This document shows positions 17,301 to 24,132 of a stretch of DNA of 43,941 nucleotides, piece by piece; positions within the stretch are counted from its first letter, which is position 1; the number at the start of each line of letters is the position of its first letter. The position numbers and the translations under genes are program-made. The notes under the pieces were generated by a model. That model saw only the letters and a program-made list of their open reading frames with translations. It searched no databases and was not told where the DNA came from. The stretch comes from CAYNTG01 sp964400105 (GTDB taxonomy: Bacteria > UBP14 > UBA6098), in assembly GCA_964400105.1 (NCBI GenBank), contig CAYNTG010000012.1, forward strand, positions 1 to 43,941, read 5' to 3'.

Positions 17301-19076
17301 ACTATCGTAGATGACCCATCGGAGGGTGAGAAGATCATCTACGGATGGCTTCTCTCGGAGAGCTTTATCGTCAGCGATATGGACGAGGACACGATCTATC
17401 TCGACATGACCGCGCCCGAGCAGGACGCCGGATTCTTCGTCTGGGATACGACATCTGCGGACAACTTCCCGAACACATTCATGGCCGCGATGGGCTGGTC
17501 GAACGAGCAGTTCGTATTCGCTCAGGTGCCGGGCGTGTTCGACGAAGGCTGCGGCGTCGATAGCATGAGATTCTCCGGCGGGATCGACCTCTCACTGTGG
17601 CAGCCGATAGACTATAATGTCGATACAGAAATTCCTTCTGTCGATCTGGCATTCAGGACGGACAGCATTCCGATTATGATGGCCACCGACAGCGAGGGTC
17701 GGAAGAACATTACATCACAGCTTCGCGATCGCGCTGGGAATTGGGGCAACGTCTTCGATCCCATCAGCGAGCTCACCGTTCACGGCGGATACGATGTTAC
17801 ACCGCCGGACTTCGATTTCCTCGATGTCTATAGCGAGGAGATCACCGACAGCGTGACAACGGTCGCGCCGTCGTATCTGCCGCTTAAGGTCGTCGATCAG
17901 CCGGAGACTGGATTCCTTTGGAAGGTCTGCTGGCAGATCGATTCCGATCCGGCGAAGGTCTCGTGCACCGTCTATGACACAACATGGGACACCGGTTCGG
18001 ATACGATCTTCTATGCTGCATTCCCCGGCGAACTGGTCGCCGATCTCGTTCCCGATTATCATTACGAACTCGGTGTAGTCGTGATCGACTCGGCGGGCAA
18101 TCCGAGCGATCTCAAGACGGCGGATCTTCTTATAATACCGGATTCTATCGACTTCTCGTTTGTGGTCGTCGATACGAACGATATCGAGGACAGCGAATAT
18201 TGCGGCGAGATGACGGTGGCGACGCTTATCGATATGGAGAACCCGCCGAGCTATATGAGATTCGGCGAAAGCCCTACCGCGCTCGGAAGCTGGATAGATT
18301 ATTCGATATTCGGTGAATTCACGTTCAGTTCCAGCGCGAACGGCATGAAGCACGTCTATGCACAAATCAGATACGGCACACAGGAATCGAAGATCGAGGT
18401 CGATTCGATCATCCTCGATACCCGGAATCCCGGTGTGTCGAATATCAAAGCCTTCGATATATCGAGCGGGGACGAATATTACTCCAACGAACAGACCATC
18501 GGATTTAAGGCTATCGGCGCGAACGACACACCTCCGGGCGTGATCGGCGCGATGCTGGTCGCCGAGGACGCCGATTTCAGCCTCAACGTCCAAAAATGCC
18601 CGATCGACCTAACCGATTCGACATGCACATATACGGCGAGCGAGGATCGGGAAATTGCGGAAGGCGCTACGGCATCTGGCTCGGAAAGACAAGATGCGAG
18701 AACGTTCTGGGTAAAACTTCTCGACCGCGCCGAGAACGAAGCGCCGGTCAGGTTGCCCGCGATCGTTATCGATCTCGACGAGGACATTGTGACGAACTTC
18801 CCGAATCCGTTCGACCCGACGGTCGAGCCGACCATCGTCCGCGTTAAGGGACTCGATGTCGGCGAAAGCGTCGATGTATATATTTACGATAACTATGGAA
18901 ATCTCGTTTGGAACAAGACTGAATCCTCGCTCGGCGGCAGCAAGGCCGTCGATATCCTATGGGACGGCAACAACGGTAAGGGAGATGTCGTCGCGAGGGG
19001 GATATATATAGCGGTGGTCGAGGTGGATGGCGAGGTTTATAAACGCAAGATAGCCGTCTGGAAAGGGGGTGAATAG
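14322..19076 (+). CDS. Giant secreted Ig-like repeat protein (about 12 units)
   Basis: The ~1584-residue product has a signal peptide ending L-G-S-L-L-A-Q. It consists of about a dozen repeats of ~110 residues, each ending in a D-x-A-G-N-x-S-like turn (e.g. ALDLAGN, VRDSAGN, LMDKAGN) and starting the next with L-D-T-x-x-P. This resembles bacterial Ig-like/Fn3 stalk domains. The C-terminal ~85 residues form a FlgD-Ig-like cap: FPNPFDPT, V-D-V-Y-I-Y-D-N-Y-G-N, ILWDGNNGKG, ARGIYIAVVEV. TTG at 14322 is preferred: AGGAG sits 6 nt before it and it gives a normal signal peptide. The upstream ATG (14289) has no ribosome site. It lies 56 nt after the Fn3 giant and 2 nt before the PorV-like gene. Confidence 0.83.
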   Translation: MRVKIIPIMLGFLALGFLGSLLAQPAPVLEPEPGFTAGHSNAIIWSEPTGYSVTITAWEIWVETASTGIPVWPDSAYSEILGPDGISIGPIPVADAADFGVTYGGDYAYPVGSGAYGEADDPLTSGLRYCYKVRYRWHLDSPESNGFSVWSETYCSVQDAAPPTVEVDSLPEWWNTDVVDIHYIATDYLVGDVDSVVLYYRMPPSTDWIRSASAVPPAPDYDDHFYFDIAGTGDGEYEFFVGAWDALGNGTIPIGTMHAPMARTKVDDTDPTSTILETDSIPVFYTGWSGGVELFYSASDIYSGLVKVYLDTDFGDIPVFPFDSAAYGAVSSVTRDTFVFSRTENGEWNIRTAALDLAGNRESETAWDWTIYVDTGDPEFTAVEVTDTTTVPHRFDVPAMDGWTNDPTVEVVPTGANDPEIDGYASGLDTVLVSSNSAFTEDYMAFIPSATPYLWLVPDGDGEKEAHIKLHDAAGNISDSRFGICLLDTETPVIASCTLWNHATPDMATDTTVSMTVDITAHLDPYYGEASGIFFTQNEADLNSIAETDWEPVDGDYTFTFTGFTSSDWMTIYAVVRDSAGNVCDAAVDSIRYIFGSKWVEIYNIRDIDGPDVTGRYTDTTEVYIKLRYGNGVDTLMVWDGSSMIGLPDTFFWVDDPVGASDTITIVGKLDRTDGWHTFSVRGKADYDIILTDPDTSSIELDIQRSTVPNFLVLDQTTHTEPSGPFDVADTGWTNDSNVKAYYTGSYDTGGESGGTGLYWYEISVDTLVLDEGAFPLSYQVDFVLPTGDAPYDVLGDVRDSSGNWASEGPDPIFEIKLDTYTPTIDSVVLLDASSLSPDYTDEPGIVVIIYGEDDPWTPAYASIFEDATGYPGNVRPLRESFGSGTIGYILTDTITGGLKTVYVALMDKAGNISDMESATIIYNKEINLDLVLFDYDSDPENTECSNDPTIAAHLNSTGTPAAAYILSETSGATPIPSDSRWIDYPESGDTMFTIVDDPSEGEKIIYGWLLSESFIVSDMDEDTIYLDMTAPEQDAGFFVWDTTSADNFPNTFMAAMGWSNEQFVFAQVPGVFDEGCGVDSMRFSGGIDLSLWQPIDYNVDTEIPSVDLAFRTDSIPIMMATDSEGRKNITSQLRDRAGNWGNVFDPISELTVHGGYDVTPPDFDFLDVYSEEITDSVTTVAPSYLPLKVVDQPETGFLWKVCWQIDSDPAKVSCTVYDTTWDTGSDTIFYAAFPGELVADLVPDYHYELGVVVIDSAGNPSDLKTADLLIIPDSIDFSFVVVDTNDIEDSEYCGEMTVATLIDMENPPSYMRFGESPTALGSWIDYSIFGEFTFSSSANGMKHVYAQIRYGTQESKIEVDSIILDTRNPGVSNIKAFDISSGDEYYSNEQTIGFKAIGANDTPPGVIGAMLVAEDADFSLNVQKCPIDLTDSTCTYTASEDREIAEGATASGSERQDARTFWVKLLDRAENEAPVRLPAIVIDLDEDIVTNFPNPFDPTVEPTIVRVKGLDVGESVDVYIYDNYGNLVWNKTESSLGGSKAVDILWDGNNGKGDVVARGIYIAVVEVDGEVYKRKIAVWKGGE

Positions 19077-19078
19077 CC

Positions 19079-20899
19079 ATGAGGAGAGTATTAAATAGAT
19101 CATTCAGTTATCTCCTTTTCGTTTCGCTTTTCGCGCTCCTGTGTGGTGCCGCGCTGGCTCAGGATGGCAGCGCCGGTCAGGCCGGAGAGTTGCTTCGCAG
19201 CGGACTCGATGCGCGAAGCTTCTCGATGGGTAGGGCATATACGGTTATGCCGGTTGGAGGCGATGCGTTGGTCTGGAACCCGGCAGGTTTGGGCAAACTC
19301 AGCCGATGGGAACTTCGCCTATCGCACGCGCAGGGTTATCTCGACAGTAGGACGGAATTCGGATCATTCGCTATTCCGATCGGAAAGGCCGGCGGATTCG
19401 GTATCGGATTCGCAAATGAGGGCGTTAGCGCTATCGACGGTCGGGACGAATTCAACAGACCTATGGAAGAGCTTACATGGGGCGAATCGGCTGTCATGTT
19501 CGGATGGGGAAAAGCCTTTCTTCAGAACAAGCTATATGCCGGTCTCGCGGCAAAATATCTTATGACGAATATGGGTGACGAATCGGCGAACGGCTTCGGC
19601 GGCGTGGATATCGGCCTTATCTCGAAGGAATTCATGTTTAAGTATCGGGCCGGTCTCACAATCCAGAACCTCGGTGCGGCAGAGGTCGCGGGCGACGCAT
19701 ACCCAATGACGATCCGGGTGGGCGTCGGTTATAGGGCATTCAGCGACCTTTATATAACCGCCGACGGCGAGATGGTTTCCGGAAGGGACATCTCTCCGCT
19801 GGTCGGCGCCGAATATAATTTCGGTTGGCTCGCACTTCGTGCGGGTTACGATATTATGAAACCGGAGCTTACGTTCGGTCTCGGCCTGATTATCGACAAT
19901 CTCGCAGGTAGGATAGCCGGGACGTATCCGCGTCTCGACTACGCTGGCGGCGCTCTCGCACCGGTAGGGAATAATTTCGTGAGAGTCTCGCTTACCCTTT
20001 TGGGCGAGGAGGTCAGCAAGCTCGAGGATATCGAGGGCGATCCTTGTCAGCAGCTTTCGAGCATCGAGCCGCACATGAGCAAGCGCGGTTTCGTCGGTGC
20101 GAAGGCGAATCTTATCTACGGCGGATGCCGCTTCAAGGCAGAGGCTTTGGAGGCGCCATTCGATGTGGAACCGAGATTGGCAGACGTATATCCGTTCTTC
20201 AACGCCGCATATTACGGCAAATACGGAGCGAGTTGGGCTACCGAGATCGTTACGGACAGCCTCGCAAAGACCGTATTTAACCAGAAGACGCATTATATGT
20301 TCGGCGAAACAAGAATGGCCAAAGGCATAGATGTGGAAGCGAAAGCCCTTCTCGAAGAGCTTATCACATCCGGTGGGGACAGCGCACAATACGATCCGCG
20401 TCTCCAGTATGACATCGCTTATATCAAAGAGAAGCTTGGCGAAGTGGACGATGCGCTAGACGATTACGAGGCGATTACGAAAAAGAATATCAACGATCCG
20501 GTTAAGGTGCTGGCTTTGTATCGTGGAGCCAAAATCCTTAAGGACAAGGATAAAAGTAAGGCGATCAATTATCTCGAGCAGATAATCGAAAAATTCGGGT
20601 CCGGTTTCTGGGACGAAGATGGCGGGCGCTTGAGTTATCCGATGTTCCCGAAATATCGTGACAACTCTATCGCCGACGAATCGCATGTGCTTCTCGCGGA
20701 TATAATCTTCTCGACCGCATCGGGCGACAAAAAAACGATTAGAAAGGCACTCGGCCTTTACCTCGATGTCTTGATTCTATACCCGGATATGGATATAGAG
20801 GTTAGGCGCGAAGCGGCGGAAAAGGCTGCGATTTGTTATGAAGAACTTGGCGATGCGAACAGCGCTTCGAGCATGAGAGAAATGTCCTCGAAGCTTTAG
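19079..20899 (+). CDS. PorV/PorQ-like outer-membrane barrel with C-terminal TPR region
   Basis: The 606-residue protein has a signal peptide ending near A-L-A-Q-D (residue ~28). A barrel region of about residues 35-320 follows, beginning with the PorV-family opening G-A-R-S-like (L-D-A-R-S-F-S-M-G-R-A-Y-T-V) and W-N-P-A-G-L, then alternating hydrophobic strands. Residues about 430-605 are helical TPR-like repeats. In type IX secretion PorV binds C-terminal sorting domains and shuttles cargo to the attachment complex. Here it directly follows two large cargo-like proteins (2-nt gap, GGGGGT site), suggesting it handles them; that role is inferred. The TPR extension is unlike classical PorV. Confidence 0.8.
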   Translation: MRRVLNRSFSYLLFVSLFALLCGAALAQDGSAGQAGELLRSGLDARSFSMGRAYTVMPVGGDALVWNPAGLGKLSRWELRLSHAQGYLDSRTEFGSFAIPIGKAGGFGIGFANEGVSAIDGRDEFNRPMEELTWGESAVMFGWGKAFLQNKLYAGLAAKYLMTNMGDESANGFGGVDIGLISKEFMFKYRAGLTIQNLGAAEVAGDAYPMTIRVGVGYRAFSDLYITADGEMVSGRDISPLVGAEYNFGWLALRAGYDIMKPELTFGLGLIIDNLAGRIAGTYPRLDYAGGALAPVGNNFVRVSLTLLGEEVSKLEDIEGDPCQQLSSIEPHMSKRGFVGAKANLIYGGCRFKAEALEAPFDVEPRLADVYPFFNAAYYGKYGASWATEIVTDSLAKTVFNQKTHYMFGETRMAKGIDVEAKALLEELITSGGDSAQYDPRLQYDIAYIKEKLGEVDDALDDYEAITKKNINDPVKVLALYRGAKILKDKDKSKAINYLEQIIEKFGSGFWDEDGGRLSYPMFPKYRDNSIADESHVLLADIIFSTASGDKKTIRKALGLYLDVLILYPDMDIEVRREAAEKAAICYEELGDANSASSMREMSSKL

Positions 20900-20956
20900 T
20901 AGAAAGAAAGAACAAATTAACAATATCAAACCAATATGTCTCTCAAGGAGGAACAA

Positions 20957-22321
20957 ATGAAGTTCAACCGCATCGCAAAGGTGATGCTGGCCGCTATTTT
21001 CGGCATTCTCGTTGTTGCTGGAGCAGCAACGGCAGAAAATCCGGGAGAGTTAGATTCTCTATGGTTACATACTTCCGACGCCAGGTGGGAAAAAACGGAA
21101 GAGGGTTTCAATCTCTCGATGGAATGGGAGCTTTACATAAGAAAAGCTCTGAATCGTCGTGGAACGGAATTCTCTGGTGAGTGGTCGGCTCTTTCGTTGG
21201 AGGATGTCGATTACACATTCAGGATCGAACTCGCAAGCGATTCGTCTTTTACTAATGTTATAAAGACCGAGGAAACTACCGAGGCTTCCGCAACCGTGCG
21301 TGGTCTCGATTTCGAGAGTTTTTACATCGCACGTGTTCGAATTGTCGATCCGCCGATCAACTATCGCGACGATTTCGCTTCTGGAACGATCTATAAGCAC
21401 GAAAAAGCTGTTGGTGGCGCCAGCGAGGATAATTCTGGTGTTATCGGATTTATCAAATTTTCGTTTAAAAATGGCGGATGGCAAACATACGTTATCATAG
21501 CCTTAGCTTTGATGGCTTTATTTGGAGTTTTGCCACTCACCTGGGCGAGGATGCGTTTGGCGAATGTTTTTCCACCAAATAAACCTGGATTCCTTTATTC
21601 CGCTCTGCCATTCGACAGAGTCGGGAAAACGGACCACCTTTCACCGAGGGGTAATGTATTTGTGCGAGAGGTCGCCAAGTATTGGTCGCGTGCGATGGCC
21701 GCTATGGCCTCCGACCCGTCCGACTGGGAAAGCACGGAGGCATTCATTAAGGCTTCGGCACAGGAGCAAGATGAGGTGAAGAAGCGCAGGTGGCTCGATA
21801 TCGGTCTTCCGGCTATCGAACAGGCGATCGACGTTTGCAAGAACGGTGTTCCCGGTATCAAGCTCAAGAAAAAGCCGCTCGATTATCCATTACCGAGGGT
21901 TCTTCTTGCAGCTTTGGAAAACCAGCGCATCAACCGCAATAATTGGTGGACCAGTCAGGAAATGGACCGCGCTGCGGACAACACCTCATTCAAAGAGATC
22001 GATAATCTCAAAGGATGGAGCGTTACAGCGTTCTGGGCTATAGGTTCCATCGAACCGATGCTCGGTCTGTTTGGAACGGTCGAGGGTATTCAGAAATCGT
22101 TTATGAATATTCAGGCTCAGCTCAAAGAGAATCCCGATTCTCCGATGGCGGAAACCATCGAAAACCTGGCTGGCGGTATTCATCAAGCGCTTATAACGAC
22201 CTTTTACGGGTTGTTATTCGGTATTCCTTTTATGCTTATTTACTATTACTACAGAGGAAAAGCCGATTGGATATTCTCTAAGTGGGAAGAAATCATAATC
22301 GACCTGTTAAACAGGGCTTAA
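20957..22321 (+). CDS. ExbB/TolQ-type proton channel with periplasmic Fn3-like domain
   Basis: The 454-residue product starts with a signal-like helix (residues 5-26). An Fn3-like domain follows (about 33-132; Y-T-F-R-I-E-L-A-S-D-S-S-F-T, then R-V-R-I-V). Transmembrane segment 1 is at 175-197, a cytoplasmic region precedes segments near 357-380 and 410-432. Residues 362-382 carry the MotA/TolQ/ExbB core PMLGLFGTVEGI, and AGGIHQALITTFYGLLFGIP lies at 405-424, with channel-lining threonines T374 and T414/415. The family forms the proton-driven stator with ExbD/TolR. I chose the ATG at 20957 because AAGGAGG sits 5 nt upstream. Two exbD-type genes follow. Confidence 0.88.
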   Translation: MKFNRIAKVMLAAIFGILVVAGAATAENPGELDSLWLHTSDARWEKTEEGFNLSMEWELYIRKALNRRGTEFSGEWSALSLEDVDYTFRIELASDSSFTNVIKTEETTEASATVRGLDFESFYIARVRIVDPPINYRDDFASGTIYKHEKAVGGASEDNSGVIGFIKFSFKNGGWQTYVIIALALMALFGVLPLTWARMRLANVFPPNKPGFLYSALPFDRVGKTDHLSPRGNVFVREVAKYWSRAMAAMASDPSDWESTEAFIKASAQEQDEVKKRRWLDIGLPAIEQAIDVCKNGVPGIKLKKKPLDYPLPRVLLAALENQRINRNNWWTSQEMDRAADNTSFKEIDNLKGWSVTAFWAIGSIEPMLGLFGTVEGIQKSFMNIQAQLKENPDSPMAETIENLAGGIHQALITTFYGLLFGIPFMLIYYYYRGKADWIFSKWEEIIIDLLNRA

Positions 22322-22337
22322 TTCAAGGAGGGGCATA

Positions 22338-22904
22338 ATGCCCAGAAAAACAAAAGAGCCGGTTCCTACACCAGACTGGACCTCCTTGATAGATATCGTT
22401 TTCCAGCTTCTGATATTCTTTATGGTCACGCTGGCCATGGGAACTGTCGAGAAGCAGGCATCTTCTAAGATGGAAGGTGACGAGAACGAAAACCTTCCCG
22501 AACTTCCTGGGATGAGCAATCTCGGTGAAGCCCTGGATATTTCCCAGGATATGATTCTTATCCATGTCGCTAACGATGAGGAAAACAAGGTTGCGGGGGA
22601 TCTCGTGGTCTACCTTTTAAACAAGGAATTCCCGTCGATAGAGGAAGTGGAAAAGGATTCTGCTCACACCGCCGGACCTTTCTCGTGGGACAGGGCTTAT
22701 AAGAAAATCCAGAAGCAACTGAAATTTGCGAGGGATTACGATGAGCCGCTGCCGCGTGTCGAGATGAGGGCTTATACTGGAACACCCTATGGAAACGTGC
22801 TCGATATTATGAACCTATGCTACCATGACGAAGCTGAAAAACGAATAGATCAGGTCTATTTCAGGTTTGCACGGTTGACAAAAGAGAATACTGGAGGTGG
22901 TTAA
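22338..22904 (+). CDS. ExbD/TolR-family protein 1
   Basis: The 188-residue protein has a short cytoplasmic N-terminus, one transmembrane helix (about 16-36) and a periplasmic domain. The essential proton-carrying aspartate of the family is present as D19 in SLIDIVFQLLIFF. The periplasmic part is longer and more charged than in E. coli ExbD. It pairs with the upstream ExbB-type channel to convert proton flow into motion of a partner in the envelope. AAGGAGGGG lies 6 nt upstream of the ATG, and the stop directly abuts the second exbD gene. Confidence 0.9.
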   Translation: MPRKTKEPVPTPDWTSLIDIVFQLLIFFMVTLAMGTVEKQASSKMEGDENENLPELPGMSNLGEALDISQDMILIHVANDEENKVAGDLVVYLLNKEFPSIEEVEKDSAHTAGPFSWDRAYKKIQKQLKFARDYDEPLPRVEMRAYTGTPYGNVLDIMNLCYHDEAEKRIDQVYFRFARLTKENTGGG

Positions 22905-23465
22905 ATGCAACGAAGGTATCTAGATCTCGAAAGCGCGGATTGGACGCCTTTAATCGATATCATCTTCCAACTCATGATATTTTTCCTCGTGACTATGAGC
23001 GTGCTTCCCGCTGTGAAATCCGCACCTCAGGTCGAAGGTAACATGTCCCTTCCGACACCGAGTCAGGGAAGTTCTGAGGTCTCGCATCTTGTGCAGGTAA
23101 TAAAAATACCGTTCAAGGGTGATACGTATGGTTATCTCGTCCTCGATGGAACCCCGCAAGCGGCCGACCTGTATAAGGATATTGAGCGCAATCGCACATA
23201 TCTTAATGATCCGTATGCACTCGAAAGCGAGATTATCCTCGCGACGAATACGGGGCTTTGGTTCAGCGAGTCCGGTTTGAGGAGTAAATTCGACGAGGCA
23301 TTTAGACAGCAGGATGTGAAGGTGATTATCAGGGCGGCAAGGTCTGTGCCGTATGGCGAGATCGTCAAAATTCATTCTATCTTTTACAATATCGGTATCT
23401 CTAAGATAGCGTGGCTCGATGGACAGTTATCAGGTTTGAAGGCCGATATCAGGGAGGTGAGATAG
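22905..23465 (+). CDS. ExbD/TolR-family protein 2
   Basis: A second, diverged ExbD/TolR paralogue (186 residues) starts at the base after the previous stop, with GGAGGTGG just upstream. It keeps the transmembrane aspartate as D18 in PLIDIIFQLMIFF; the helix spans about residues 15-36, followed by a periplasmic domain. Having one ExbB and two different ExbD proteins suggests a heteromeric stator, as in the AglR-AglQ-AglS complex of Myxococcus. Which periplasmic partner each touches is unknown. The TonB-like lipoprotein gene follows with no gap. Confidence 0.9.
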   Translation: MQRRYLDLESADWTPLIDIIFQLMIFFLVTMSVLPAVKSAPQVEGNMSLPTPSQGSSEVSHLVQVIKIPFKGDTYGYLVLDGTPQAADLYKDIERNRTYLNDPYALESEIILATNTGLWFSESGLRSKFDEAFRQQDVKVIIRAARSVPYGEIVKIHSIFYNIGISKIAWLDGQLSGLKADIREVR

Positions 23466-24032
23466 ATGAGAAAACGAAAACTCGCCATGAATCTGATAAT
23501 TTTATCGGTAACAATCTTAGCGATCTTTTTGATGTCGGGGTGTGCGAAAAGAGCCGAGGGTGAAAGCCATTTCGAGTCGCCAGATGGACCGAAGATCATC
23601 TTCCGTGGTGGTTATGGTAACATCGTTATCAAGTACCAACCTCCTCCGGAACCGATTTTTCACATAGGCAACGCCACACGGTATGTTGACTTCAACGAGT
23701 TACAACAAAAATTCGGGGTTGTCGAACAACCGCTGGTGATCGCCTATATGGTGAAAACATCGGTGATGAGCGCTACGGTCGAGAGCAACACGCTCAATCC
23801 GGCGTTCGACAACGAGTTGCTAGCGATTATCAAGACCTGGACTTACACCCGATGGGGTTTCGGTAGGATGAAGATCAAGGTTGAGATGGCGAAGAGCCGG
23901 ATAACAGTCGATATGAGTAATGCAAATCTTGCCGACCGTGTGCCGAATATGAGTATGCCTCGCTTTGGTGAACCAAAGAATATGGTGGCTGCATATGGCT
24001 TCGGAAAGGTTACTCAGGGAGGAATAGACTAA
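23466..24032 (+). CDS. Putative lipoprotein with TonB-C-like domain
   Basis: The 188-residue product has a basic N-terminus, a hydrophobic segment and a lipobox-like FLMSGC with C26 as the probable lipidated residue. A proline stretch Q-P-P-P-E-P is at 59-63. Residues about 92-150 look like a TonB/AgmX-type C-terminal domain: V-x-x-A-T-V-E-S-N-T-L-N-P-A-F-D-N-E-L-L, I-I-K-T-W-T-Y and a final strand. Such domains link ExbB/ExbD motors to outer-membrane partners. If it is truly a lipoprotein it would lack the TonB membrane helix that normally sits in the motor; if uncleaved, the N-terminal helix could play that part. AGGGAGGTGAG precedes the ATG. The TonB-like call is tentative. Confidence 0.55.
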   Translation: MRKRKLAMNLIILSVTILAIFLMSGCAKRAEGESHFESPDGPKIIFRGGYGNIVIKYQPPPEPIFHIGNATRYVDFNELQQKFGVVEQPLVIAYMVKTSVMSATVESNTLNPAFDNELLAIIKTWTYTRWGFGRMKIKVEMAKSRITVDMSNANLADRVPNMSMPRFGEPKNMVAAYGFGKVTQGGID

Positions 24033-24047
24033 CGATATCATTATATA

Positions 24048-24078
24048 ATGCGCCCGTTTTTTTGGGCGGGCGTATTTT
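24048..24078 (+). terminator. Rho-independent terminator of the motor operon
   Basis: CGCCCG (24051-24056) pairs with CGGGCG (24067-24072), extended by G-T, T-A and A-T pairs, and is followed by TATTTT. It lies 15 nt after the stop of the TonB-like gene and before the TPR/NHL gene. Confidence 0.75.
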
Positions 24079-24132
24079 GACCATTTTTCGTTAATATCGA
24101 GATTAGTATTTAACATGAACAAAGAGGCTGAA

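Noticed and set aside
17715..18593. 292-codon minus-strand frame inside the giant repeat protein gene
   Set aside because: Same reason: the plus-strand frame carries the periodic Ig-like repeats; the antisense product has no recognisable domain.
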